In this document: piece by piece, positions 54,691-64,000 of the stretch | Layout of the letters: every line of letters starts with the position of its first letter | Numbering within the stretch: the stretch's first letter is position 1 | From: Tupaia tana | Lineage: Eukaryota; Chordata; Mammalia; Scandentia; Tupaiidae | Direction of reading: 5' to 3' | Length of the DNA stretch: 64,000 bases | Assembly: GCA_026018925.1 (NCBI GenBank) | Contig: JAKSZU010000003.1 | Span: 3,733,867-3,797,866, forward strand | Notes under the pieces: model-generated | What the model was told of the DNA's origin: nothing | Databases searched by the model: none | Seen by the model: the letters and a program-made list of their open reading frames with translations, nothing else | Made by a program: the position numbers and the translations under genes

Positions 54691-54840
54691 GGCATCATTG
54701 AGACAGATGAGGGATGGAGTAGAGCCATTGTCAACACTCTGCTTTCTCCTTTCACCCTTCTCCTGTCCCTGGGCCCAACAGGAGCTGAACACACCCACCA
54801 CATGGCCTTGTGCTACATCTCAGCAGGGGACTAGCTACTT
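54691..54840. other. Unique flank of the simple-sequence tract
   Basis: Ordinary mixed sequence, marking the sharp right edge of the repeat tract at about 54690. Confidence 0.5.
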
Positions 54841-55745
54841 AAAAAATTTAAATGAGATTCAGAAACCCATAATGTAATATTTGAAATGTCCAGAATACAG
54901 TTTGGAAAATCACTCATTATGCCACAAACCAGGAAAGTCACAACATGCCTAAGGAAGGACAGTTGATAGGCTCCAATACAAGATGACTCAGATGTTGGAG
55001 TGGTCTGAGAAAAATTTTAAAGCAATTATCATAAATTGCTTCAATGAGTAATTATGGATTCTCCTGAAACAAATAAAAAGAGAATCTCAGGAGAGAGAAA
55101 AGTCAGAGTAAAAAAAAGGAAAATATAGAAATGGAAAATAAAATAACCAAAATAAACTCTTGATGGTCGTAATCTATTATCTCCGTAAAACTGAGCTACC
55201 ATGGGTGTTACTGGGTCCAAGATGAAACGAACTCTAAAGCAGCCGGAGAGGAATGACGTGTGAGTTACAGACGATCATCAATTCAAACGGCAGCAGCTTC
55301 CTCATTTCAAACCAGAGGCCACAGGAAGTGACGCACTTTTCAAGTGCTGAAAGAAAAGAACTGTCAGCTGCAAATTCTATATACAAAGGAGTTACCCTTC
55401 AAGACTAAAAGGGGAATAAAGAGTGTGGTAGGAAAAAAAAAAAAAAGACAAGAAGAATTAGTTGCTAGCAAATCCCCTCAAGGAATGACCCAAGGGGTCA
55501 GCTGGTGGCTTCATGGTTAAGGCACTGGATGCCACATGGCCGATGGCCAGTGGAGTCCTGGAGACCTGAAAAACACGCTGGGCACATCTGCACCCATGGG
55601 AGTGCTTTCTCACTCTTTCTCTCTCTCCAGGGTGCACACACACCTCTAGCAAATTAAAAAAAAATAAAATAAAAATCAATAAAACTAGAGGAAGTTGTCT
55701 AAACACAAAAGGAAATGATAACAGAAGGTGGCTTTGATCTTCAGG
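54841..55745 (+). mobile_element. HAL1/L1 ORF1 remnant, split by a SINE
   Basis: Sense text: tatttgaaatgtccagaatac, actcattatgccacaaaccaggaaag, gactcagatgttggagtggtctg, then the C-terminal ORF1 phrase caagtgctgaaagaaaagaactgtcagctgcaaattctatatac and aattagttgctagcaaatcccctcaagg. It resumes after the SINE with gaggaagttgtctaaacacaaaaggaaatg. There are many stops. Confidence 0.8.
55494..55683 (+). mobile_element. SINE deletion derivative in HAL1
   Basis: The head ggggtcagctggtggcttcatgg is intact, with a B-box region cagtggagtcctggagacctg. The body is mostly lost, then come gagtgctttctcactctttctctctctcc and gtgcacacacacctctagc with an A-rich tail. It sits inside HAL1 ORF1 text. Confidence 0.8.
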
Positions 55746-57499
55746 AAGGGAGGCGCGTGGGGATGCGTCAGAACACGGGTAGGTATCATAGACAATCTTA
55801 CTCCTCAGGTGGTTTTTAAAATCATATTTGAGGACTGAAATAAAAATGACTGATCATCTGATGTGATGATCAATGTGTGCAGAGGAAGTACCTAAGGCAC
55901 ACCCACCCAAAACATGGATGCAGGCATATAGAGGAACCTAAAAGAAGGAAGATTCTTGCACGAAGTGGTAAGATGCCAGCTCTGCTGGCTGAGACATGTT
56001 ACGTATGTATATCATAATGTCTTGAACAAATCGTGCAGGAAACTATAAGAAATAATACTCAAATATACTCTTACTCAGTCAAACAGAAACCTTGAGAAAA
56101 TGTTCTTATAGCCCATAGAAATATAGGAAAAGAGGAACAGAAGAGAGAAAGGAAACAGAAAAGAAATAAATATGGTAACCTTAGGCCCTAATATGTCAGT
56201 AATGACCTTAAAAGCAAGTGAGGCGAGAACACTGGTTAAAAGGCAGAGATTTGCAGAGTGGATGATGGAAAGCAACATTTACTGCACGAAGCACAGAAGG
56301 AAAGGGAGCGAATGGCCCCGTGTACGCGAAGACTGAAACACCAAAGCCACACTGTGTATCTCACGATGCTGTGCAGGTCCAGGAGGAGATGAAGCACGAA
56401 TGGGAGGACACACACATGCCTGAGGATTCGGGCCTGGAGGAGGAGGAAGGGACTGCTGGAGGGAGTGATGGGAATTCAGGCTTATCTGTATGAGATCATA
56501 TCCTAGCGAGGATCTGAAGCAAAGATGACAAATATTATCATTGGATAAATACCTCATTAGGGTACCTATTATCATTCAAATGCTTCCATTTGTTTAATTT
56601 GTAATTAATAAAGAGTTTTAGGATAAAGCAGATTATATCAAAAAGAGTCTTATTGACTATTGGGAGTTTCCATTTAATTTTATAATTATAATAATAAATA
56701 ATCATTATATTTTTATGGAGCATGATTTAAATATAGTTGACTGAACAGGGTAATAGGATGGCTTCCGATACTGTAATATAGGGAAGGAAAGATTTATCTT
56801 TTCCCTACCCATCGATGGGTTTATGGCTCATTAACAAAAGATAGAGTAGCAAGAGGGAAGCATACAGATTTATTTCGTATAAATTTTACCTGACGTGGGA
56901 ACCTTCAGAAATGAAAACTCAGGGGAAAAAAACAAACAGACAGTTAAACTATCTTTTCTACATTAAGTTTGCTGGGGAAATAGAGAGGCCTAGGCATGTG
57001 TGATTAGATTAAAAAGCATGATCTAACAGTAATAAACTTGCCAAAACCTGTGTTTCTCTGATTCTTCTGTGTCCACTTCCTTGGAGAGAAGGATGTGCCT
57101 TTCTTCTGGATACGGGGAGGCCACCTCCCATGTGAGTCTTGCAGCCTGCTTCAGGGGAGAGGTGAGGGATGTGGGAGAGGCCTTCCTGCTTCGGTCGTTT
57201 TCTCAAACGCCAACGTGACGTATTTGGGAGTAGGCAGTCTGGGACCCCAACAGTCGCCGTCTTTTTGAGAACTCACGTCTTTAAGCAACTGTACAGAAAA
57301 AAGTAAGCTCAGGGAACATTAAGTTCAAAATGATCAACTCAAATTCCTTCTGATCAGTTTCCATGAAAGAGTTGTTCTTAAATTTAGTCTTGAGGAAGTT
57401 CATTATTCACTTTTTTCTTTTTTGAATCAACAAAGTTGCTGAAATAACCACACTCCAGCTTGAAAACATACCACCAGGGTAGGGCATGTGTACAGAAAA
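55746..57499. other. Unclassified DNA, partly old L1-like
   Basis: 55840-56270 has L1/HAL1 texture (gaaataatactcaaatatactc) but no decisive phrase. 56270-57480 has no recognised element. The small frames on the minus strand are unremarkable. Confidence 0.35.
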
Positions 57500-57510
57500 C
57501 AGTGATCTCT

Positions 57511-57762
57511 TTTTTTTTTTGGAGAGGTTTTTGCTATAGGGCATGTGTACTCGCCAGACAGATAGAGAGAGACAGAGAGACAGAAAGCAAGAAATCACCC
57601 CCCAGTGGGGATGGCCATGCCGCAATCCCTTCTTCTCCATTCTCCTCTCGGGATCTTGGGCACGCACGCACACGCACCCAGCATGAGTTTAAGTCCGGGA
57701 CTCGAACAGCAGTCGACTACATGGGAGTCCAGCGACATAGCCATTATGCTAACTGCTGGTCC
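57511..57762 (-). mobile_element. Young SINE with perfect 11-base target duplication
   Basis: Near full length, lacking about 11 bases of the head-body junction (gagtttaagtccgggactcg). The bases cagtgatctct at 57500-57510 recur at 57763-57773. The plus strand ends tatgctaactgctggtcc. Confidence 0.94.
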
Positions 57763-57773
57763 CAGTGATCTCT

Positions 57774-58017
57774 CCTTAACTCATGGAGAAAAGATTAGAC
57801 CTAATTTTTCTTACCTAAAAATCTAGGCATTATTCTAGATGGTTGGGAAGTACGTAATCATGGTACAGTAGCTAAAAGATCAATGCACTTAATATAAAGT
57901 TCTCTTTCTTACCTTCTGGGGCTTGTCCCCCACCAACCACACTCTCCTTCACCCAGTACTGCAGATCGCACATGGCAGAATCTTTTGGTCGAGTCTAGTC
58001 GTTCGTGGTAATGCGAG
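57774..58017. other. Short unclassified stretch
   Basis: No recognised feature. Confidence 0.4.
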
Positions 58018-58138
58018 GCACCTTCAAAAAGTTTATGAAAAATGTGTATTATAAAAACTTTACATGAATTTGGTGCTTTTGCACCAAAATAAATGTGTAT
58101 TTTAATTCCCCTTTTTACAAACTTTTTGAAGTCCCCTG
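58018..58138. mobile_element. Palindromic mariner-type MITE, best-preserved hairpin
   Basis: A perfect central hairpin, ttggtgcttttgcaccaa. Arms run ccttcaaaaagtttatgaaaa at left to aactttttgaagtcccc at right. In the other copies the centre is asymmetrical, so this one shows the element's palindromic plan most clearly. Confidence 0.8.
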
Positions 58139-59544
58139 GTATGGTCTCTGAAGATGCATAGACACTGAATCAATGAACTGAGCCATGGCTCCTGGGGCAA
58201 ATGCAGGTTAGGCTCCCGGGAGCCTCTGGTCTCCGTATTGCTGTCAGGCAACCCCATGAGGCCTTCTCCGTGTGTTTCTGTCTGAAATAAGTAGTCTCAT
58301 ATACCTCATTGGCTCACTGTCCCGGCCTCATGGCCAGCAGCGCTGCATCTCAGGCTGAACGAAGCTTCTCGAACCCGCATCACAGCCTTCTTTCTCTTAG
58401 AAACGCCAGGCAGCATGTCGCACTATACTTGCAGGCTATTTTAAGCAACAAAATCACCAACTCCCCCCCTCAAAAAAAAAAAAAAAAAAGAAGAACACAG
58501 CATTAGGTGACAGTGGAAAGGACACTCATTTAAGAGCTGAGATGAGAAGGCAGAGCAGAGCTTGAATCGTGACTCGGTTATCATCCGGCACTCTGTGATG
58601 TCTGCAAGGACCACCAAAACAAAGCCACAAGTATTGATTGGGGCTTACTCACAGATTTCAGCAAGTGAATTACTAAGGAAATTTGCATCCAAAGAATCTG
58701 TGTCTGGGAAGCCAGCCCTCAGCTCCGTAGCTGTGGGACTGGTCCACGTCAAAGGATCTTTTCTGTGCACACGTATGCCTACTTATGTCATGTGTCTCCA
58801 CATGTGTGTGTGTTTACATGTAGATAAGTCAGACCTCAGAGACAGGCCCACACGGACATAGAGGAACGATGTGTTTGTGATCATCGCTGAGGTTTCCTGG
58901 TGAGGGTGCTGCTCGGGTCAACAAACACTGGGATCTGCCAGCCCAGCGATCGCCTTTCTGTCCCTGGCGCATTGCAGCTGCTCTCTCCATAAGGACTTGT
59001 GCGTGGTCTCGTCTCTACCAGACACTCTTCCTCGGCTCTCCCACGCCGGCTCCTTCCTCTGTTGAGTGTCTCCCGTTGCCTCGCCTCTCTGACCCACCTG
59101 TGCAATCTCGGTTAACCACCACCCTTACCGCCCTCGCCGTAGCTGTTGGCTTCCCTTACAGCCATTCCTACGGCTGCTCCTTCAGTTTTGTTCTGGGTCC
59201 TTTGTGCCTGCAACCGTGCCAACTCACGGCAGGTCAGGACAGGATGTGGAGTGAGTGACACTGAGTGAATGAAGACGCGAGATGGCCGAGTTGGGCTCAG
59301 CTCACACAAGGGGATGGCTTTTGGTTACCAGGATTAGGAGAGGCGCTGGCTGTCACTCTGTGACATCTGTGAGTCTGTTCATATTAAACAGATTTCTAGG
59401 TGGTATCAGGAAATATGAAAATCATGAAGAAAGTGGAAACCCCAGTGATTTACAGCAATGGTTTCATGTAATGCCGTGAGGAGCCTCCGCGAGGCCTGTC
59501 AGAACCACCGCAGTGGCCAACGGGAAGCCTGTGAGTGAGGAGGG
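58139..59544. other. Unclassified upstream DNA
   Basis: An A-rich run lies at 58471-58491. A 99-codon plus frame (58562-58861) and several shorter ones have no recognisable motif. No named repeat. Confidence 0.4.
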
Positions 59545-59990
59545 CTGCTCTAGTCTGTTCTGTTGCTGACGACAGAGAATACCTAGAACTCGGTCATATA
59601 GAAAAGCAGAGGTTTATTCAGCTCTCCATGTGGAGGTCCAGGGGCCTCGTCCAATAGGATCTCCTGTCTGTAGGGTGGAGGCCGCAGAATGTGGTCTGGG
59701 TTCCATGTGTTGGTCCTGGTCATATCCACTCCTGGTAAACCCACCAGGGGTCATTCATAGAAGACACCTTCTCTTAGTTTGCCTCAAAGGTCTCACCTTT
59801 GACACCGTGAAGGCACCGTTTCCTCTTAACGCCTTCACCGTACATCCAAGTTCATACACGCCAAATCTTGGCCACACCTGAGCTCTAGCAGGGGACAGTT
59901 ACAATCCTTGGCTTCCACCTCTGCCTGGATAGTCACTTGTACAACTCCCTTCTCCAGTGACGCTTCTTAATATGTGGTGCCTAACAGAGT
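59545..59990 (+). repeat. Unnamed interspersed repeat, copy 3
   Basis: It begins ctctagtctgttctgttgctg, then agaatacctagaactcgg, then agaaaagcagaggtttattcagc and tggaggtccaggggcctcg. It closes with cttcaccgtacatccaag and a cacctgagctctagcagg segment. Same family as 43216-43560; the tctgtt-ctgttgctg start followed by agaatacct is its signature. Confidence 0.55.
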
Positions 59991-60564
59991 CCAGGACTAA
60001 AACACTCGGGTCACACTAACTGACCAGTGGTTCTCACACAGCTGAGTTCAGCCTTCTGAGGCGTCCACACATGGGCCCAATCCACCTACCACTTGGCCCA
60101 GCTGTTACCCCATCACCCTCTCTCCGGGCAGGTGGATGAGCTGCTGTCTGAGAACCCACGACAGTGGGAAAGACGCCCACCTAGCCCCTGCTGGGCACGC
60201 CTCCCTCACACCTCCTAGCCTCCGTCTTCTTGAAGAAAGACCAAGTCTCGCTTCCATGAAGCCAAGAAAAAACACCAGGACACACAGCTCACCTTCCTGG
60301 AAGGAGGCAGAGCTCGTACTGCAGCTCTGCTCTGTTCCTCTCTGGGCTGATGGACCGTTTCAGCTACTGGAGCATCTGTGACTTCCTAGGACAAAGCCGG
60401 GCTCCGTACTGCCTGCTAACTGACATTTAGTGCGGGGCTGAAGAGCTCGTGAGGCCTGCACTCTCCCGTCCCCACCCGTGTGTGCACGCATCCACATAAC
60501 ACATGCAGATAACATAACATTACAGCCGCTGTCGGCTCCATGCATTTTTTGTCAATTGCTCATT
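59991..60564. other. Unclassified upstream DNA
   Basis: No gene or repeat recognised. Confidence 0.4.
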
Positions 60565-60867
60565 CAACATGTAGTCACTGAGAGTCTATGACATGTCAGG
60601 CATTGGAGGTACAGCAGTGAAAGAAAAAAGACCAAGTCCCGGTTCTTACACAGCTTGCATGTCAGTACGGCGGGGACAGATGGAAGGTAAGTATAATATT
60701 TAGTATGTCAGATAATGACTCATGCTAGGGGACAGACAGCATGAGGAAGGGGTGGGAAAGTGGAGTTGGGCAGGAGACGCCTCACTAAGAGTGGTCGCTG
60801 AGCAAAGACCTGAGAGGTGAGGGGCAGTGAGCTCAGGGCTATCTGTAGATAGAGCACCACCTCTAGG

Positions 60868-61215
60868 GACAGCAGTGCAGTGGCCTCGAGACAGCTGTGA
60901 CTGGTGACCACAGCACAATTGTCCCAAGACAGCTATGACTGTTGACGGCAGTGCAGTGGCCCCAAAATAGCTGTTCCTGGGGACGGCAGTGCAGTGGCCC
61001 CGAGACAGCTGTTTTGGTGGCAGCAGTGTAGTGGCCCCGAGACAGCCATGACTGGTGTGATGGCAGTGCAGTGGCCCTGAGACAGCTGTGCCTGGTGACG
61101 GCAGTGCAGTGGCCCCAGACAGCTGTGACTGGTGTGACGGCAGTGCCGTGGCCCTGAGACAGCTGTTTTGGTGGCAGCAGTGCAGTGGCCCTGAGACAGC
61201 TGTGCCTGGTGATGG
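60868..61215. repeat. ~40-bp minisatellite, about nine units
   Basis: The unit is ggcagtgcagtggccccgag followed by acagctgtgactggtgac, with variants (ttttggtggcagcag; cctggtgatggc). Unit lengths vary about 37-42 bp, so frames shift between repeats. It produces a repetitive Cys/His/Leu-rich translation on the minus strand (126 and 107 codons), an artefact of the repeat. Confidence 0.9.
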
Positions 61216-61690
61216 CAGACAAAGACCTGAGACATAACTGCAAGTGGTATGAGCAAGGACGAGGGGCAGTGGAGCTGGATTGGAGCAGGTGAGAACGGTA
61301 GGAAATTTGTTCAGAGGCTAACGGGGTAGGTAACGTGGAGCCGTGAAGCCACTGCGCGGTTAGTGGACCCTTCTCTGAACGAGATCAAAGCTGCAGGAAT
61401 TACTGAGCAGCGAGGGCAGCAAGCGCCTCCGCTGTGATATGGAGAGTCTGGTGTAGGGAGTTAAAGGCAGGTGCTTTATGACCAAGTAGGAGGCTGTTTT
61501 AGGAACCCACGTGAGGCCACTGGGTACAGGCAGTGGCAGAGGTCGAGGAGAAAGGGGGGCCTAGGAATCCCTGGGCTCGAGGGGCCCCGTCCAGTTAACA
61601 CAGAGCCGAAGGGTTTTTGCCAGGAACCTTGGCGGTGGGAGAGACACCTGAGGGGGGTGGGTGGAGGCTGGGAAATGGCAGAGGGTGAGA

Positions 61691-62221
61691 AAAAGGGGGA
61701 ATTATATATATATAACTACAAATGGAAAGTTTATTTTATATATATATAAAACTAAATTTATATATATATATAACTAAAAATGGAAAATTATTGATGATAA
61801 CATGTATGATTAAGCCACTTGGCAGTATATTCTGGACGGGAAATCACATTTTGTATGCTGTGATGATGCTCAGGGAATGAATGTAAAGTAATTAATTAAT
61901 TAATTAATTTAAAAACGTTTCAGAAGAAAATTACAGTGCACTTGTCCCTAGATTCTAGCTTTGTCCATATTTTCAGTTTATTTTGTGAGTCAATAAAATG
62001 TGGGAAAAAAGTTTACTATGGAGGGGAGAGAGGGGAAAGGGGAAGGACAAAAACAAGTTAACTGACAAAAAAATGAGCAGCTATTTGCTGATAAGTTATA
62101 GAATGATATCTTTGACTTGACTGACATGTATGGTATTTGTGCAGGAAAAGAAATGTTGCATACTGTAAGGACATGATTAAATGTAAGTAAATAAATTAAT
62201 TTAAACAAACAATTTCAAAAA
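61691..62221 (+). mobile_element. Two L1 3' ends with AT-dinucleotide runs
   Basis: First end: tatatatataactacaaatgg and a duplicated tatatatatataactaaaaatgg, then gcacattttgtatgctgtgatgatgctcagg and an (aatt)n tail near 61890. Second end: 62000-62221 with a gaggggagagaggggaaagggg run, aaatgttgcatactgtaaggacatgattaaatgtaagtaaataaa. Both match the L1 3'UTR type at 5400-5800 and interrupt the L2-like relic. Confidence 0.78.
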
Positions 62222-62597
62222 GGAAGAGAGAGGGACGAAGGATGACTCAGGTTGGCCACAGCTGCCACGGACTGAGATGAAGAAGGTGGGAAGGCGTGCC
62301 CGGGGTGGAGCTGAGCAGGCCGGGTAGGTCTGAGGCACCAATAAGCACCTGAGAGACTGAACACGTGAATCAGGGGAGAGACACGGGCCTGCAGAGGGCA
62401 GCTCATGGGGAGCGTTTGAAACCATGAGACTGATGAAATTGCCACAGGAAGGAGTGTGAACCTTATTCACAGAGTTGTAACAATGTGCGCCTAGAAGAAG
62501 CGGCGGCGTGTTGACAGCAGGTGGTGCGTCTCTGCTTCCCTGGTGTCCCACAATCCCTCATGTGCTGCCGGGTTCACAGTGGGCTAGTCATGCTTCA

Positions 62598-63115
62598 TGG
62601 GCCCAGCAGGTGGTGGTGATGATTAATGCACTGGACTCCCACATGTTCCACCAGTTCGAATCCAAGACTGGGCAGCTTGAAAAGTGCACTGAGCAGAGCC
62701 AGTAGGTGGCTTAGTGGTTAAGGTGCTGGACTCGCACATGGCTGACTGTTGTTCGAGTTCCAGACTTGGCTGCTTGAAATTCATGCTGGGCATGTGTGTG
62801 AGCGTACCCCAAATCCCGAGGAGAATGGAGGAGAAGTGATTGCAGCATGACAATGAGAGTGATTTCTCAGTTTCTCTCTCTCTCTCTCTCAGGCAAGCAC
62901 ATGCACCTTATAGTAAAAATCTATCCAAAAAAATAAGAAAAACAATCATGCCATGCACGAGTGCATGTATGCCCCAAATCCTGAGAGGAGAGTGGAGGAG
63001 AAGGTATTGTGGCACGGCCATCCCTCTGGGGCCTGATTTCTCACTTTCCCTCTCTCTTTTCTCTTCAGTGAGCACAATGCCCTCTGGCAAAAACCTAAAC
63101 TTATAAATTAATTAA
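62598..63115 (+). mobile_element. SINE split by a second SINE
   Basis: The head of the outer copy is gggcccagcaggtggtggtg at 62598, running to gggcagcttgaaaagtgcac. Its body resumes after 62945 (gtatgccccaaatcctgag, gagtggaggagaaggtattgtgg) and ends near 63115. The inner copy is at 62692-62944. No unambiguous target duplication is readable. Confidence 0.82.
62692..62944 (+). mobile_element. SINE nested in the preceding SINE
   Basis: A complete older-subfamily copy: agagccagtaggtggcttagtgg with A box tggcttagtgg, B-box gttcgagttccagacttgg, gtaccccaaatcccgaggag, and a tctctctctctctctcagg block. It ends caccttatagtaaaaatctatcc and poly-A. Confidence 0.88.
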
Positions 63116-63302
63116 AAATTGCAAAAAAAATTTTTAGAATTAAGCATGATTTATGGGTCCTGCCCAACATCATTCAGTGGTAAGTTGGGGTGACAAGAGA
63201 AATCTGCCTACTTCTACCTCGGGAGTCCACTGTCTCGGACTTGCCTTTTAATTCTCATCATCTTACTGATGAACACGTAGTGCCTTTTATTTCTAATTCT
63301 TT
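63116..63302. other. Short unclassified stretch
   Basis: No recognised feature between the SINE cluster members. Confidence 0.4.
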
Positions 63303-63565
63303 TTTTTTTTTTTGAGAGGTTTTTGCTATAGGGTGTGTGCGCTCACCAGACAGACAGAGAGAGACAGAGAGACAGAAAGCGAGAAATCACCCCCCAGGGG
63401 GGATGGTCATGCCACAATCCCTTCTCCTCCATTCTCCTCTCGGGATCTTGGGCACACACGCACAGGCGCCTGGCGTGAGCTTTAAGCCACCGGGTCCGGG
63501 ATGCGAACCGCGGTCGACTATGTGGGAGTCCAGTGACATAGACATTACGCTAACTGCTGGTTCCA
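63303..63565 (-). mobile_element. Young SINE with perfect 14-base target duplication
   Basis: Near consensus: gagaggtttttgctataggg, gacagacagagagagacaga, caccccccaggggggatgg, gcgaaccgcggtcgactatg, acgctaactgctggttcc. The bases atttctaattcttt at 63289-63302 recur exactly at 63566-63579. Confidence 0.95.
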
Positions 63566-63608
63566 ATTTCTAATTCTTTCAAGTTGCAGTTGGCAAAGTA
63601 ATTTTTTA

Positions 63609-63856
63609 TTTAGAGAAGTTTTTGCTATAGGGCACGTGCACTTACTAGAAAGACAGAGAGAGACAGAGAGGCAGAAAGCGAGAAATCACCCCCCAGGGGA
63701 GATGGTTGCACGCAATCTCTTCTCCTCTCGGGATCTTGGGCACGCACGCGCACGCGCCCAGCGTGAGTTTAAGCCACTGGATCCGGAACCTGAACTGTGG
63801 TTGAATACATGGCAATCCAGCGACATAGCCATTAGGCCAATTGCAGGTCTGGTCCT
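63609..63856 (-). mobile_element. SINE with near-perfect target duplication
   Basis: tttagagaagtttttgctataggg, gaaagacagagagagacaga and a short deletion in the body; it ends gccattaggccaattgcaggtctggtcc. The bases gcaaagtaatttttta at 63593-63608 recur as gcaaagttatttttta at 63857-63872 (15 of 16). Confidence 0.93.
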
Positions 63857-64000
63857 GCAAAGTTATTTTTTATAAGTTTTTTTTTTTCTCAATTTATGAT
63901 GCCTTTAAACCTGAAATCAACTACTTTGTTTCTCCTATTTTAAAAGAAAATGAAGACATGAGATTCTTTTTTGACTAATCAATTTAAAAAGACAGTAAGA

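Larger units (their letters stand above)
60565..62490 (+). mobile_element. L2-like LINE relic, interrupted
   Basis: It opens with attcaacatgtagtcactgagagtctatgacatgtcaggcattggaggtacagcagtgaaag, which parallels the well-known L2-type phrase (cactatgtgccaggcactg...acagcagtgaacaa). It continues 61215-61690 with diverged gtggagctggattggagcagg and aggaggctgtt text. It resumes at 62222 with ggacgaaggatgactcaggt and gtttgaaaccatgagactgatg. A minisatellite (60868-61215) and two L1 3' ends (61691-62221) interrupt it. Confidence 0.6.

Noticed and set aside
53757-54803. 314-codon Ser/Thr frame and 302/261-codon Gly or Glu/Val frames
   Set aside because: They are translations of one simple-sequence tract whose units are multiples of three; no start context, splice sites or family.
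60868-61215. CRISPR-like array
   Set aside because: Units abut without unique spacers, vary in length and lie in mammalian DNA; it is a minisatellite.
60863-61256. 126- and 107-codon repetitive minus-strand frames
   Set aside because: Produced by the 40-bp minisatellite; adjacent units shift frame relative to each other.

Overview
This is nuclear DNA from a placental mammal, dominated by dead and recent retrotransposons around one real gene piece. The evidence for a mammal is degraded L1 and HAL1 (half-L1) elements on both strands, MIR and L2-like relics, mariner-type miniature palindromes, and about 35 copies of a tRNA-derived SINE of roughly 260 bp. No Alu, rodent B1/B2, carnivore CAN-SINE, horse ERE, rabbit C-SINE, bat VES or Afrotherian AfroSINE is recognisable. 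That argues against haplorhine primates, mouse/rat, carnivores, horses, rabbits, bats and elephants. I considered colugo (Dermoptera) but cannot confirm it; the SINE consensus would settle the lineage.

The only protein-coding feature I can defend is a single 60-bp coding exon on the minus strand at 36331-36390, inside a CpG island (about 35780-37280). It encodes 20 residues beginning MNQTAGASNN and ending PPGKGHK. An in-frame stop lies ten codons upstream, and a splice donor (AAG|GTAGGG) follows immediately. It is the alternative first exon of DPP6 that I recall as the DPP6a form. DPP10 has a paralogous first exon beginning MNQTASVSHH. DPP6 is an auxiliary subunit of Kv4 potassium channels. 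On this reading DPP6 is transcribed right to left: 36330 down to 1 is its first intron, and 36391 up to 64000 is the 5'UTR, the promoter and the upstream flank.

Layout. 1-4730: mostly unique AT-rich intron. 4.7-12.4 kb: L1 and HAL1 debris with SINE insertions. 12.4-21.8 kb: SINEs, unique DNA and a 1.06-kb inverted duplication (17605-18666). 21.9-24.8 kb: an L1/HAL1 cluster. 24.8-35.8 kb: mostly unique intron with SINEs and HAL1. 35.8-37.3 kb: the CpG island with the DPP6 exon. 37.3-53.5 kb: upstream flank with L1, MIR, SINEs, palindromic mini-transposons and a second, older inverted duplication (42181-42554). 53.6-54.7 kb: a 1.1-kb CCT/CAC-rich satellite-like tract containing a 219-bp higher-order repeat. 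54.8-64 kb: HAL1, an L2-like element carrying a minisatellite, L1 3' ends and a dense SINE cluster.

The most unusual observation is that the two inverted duplications share one layout. Each is a SINE with its 5' flank, and the SINE head plus that flank reappears in reverse orientation just beyond the SINE body. No operon, CRISPR array, RNA gene or intact mobile-element gene is present. Nearly all the other open reading frames are chance or repeat-derived.
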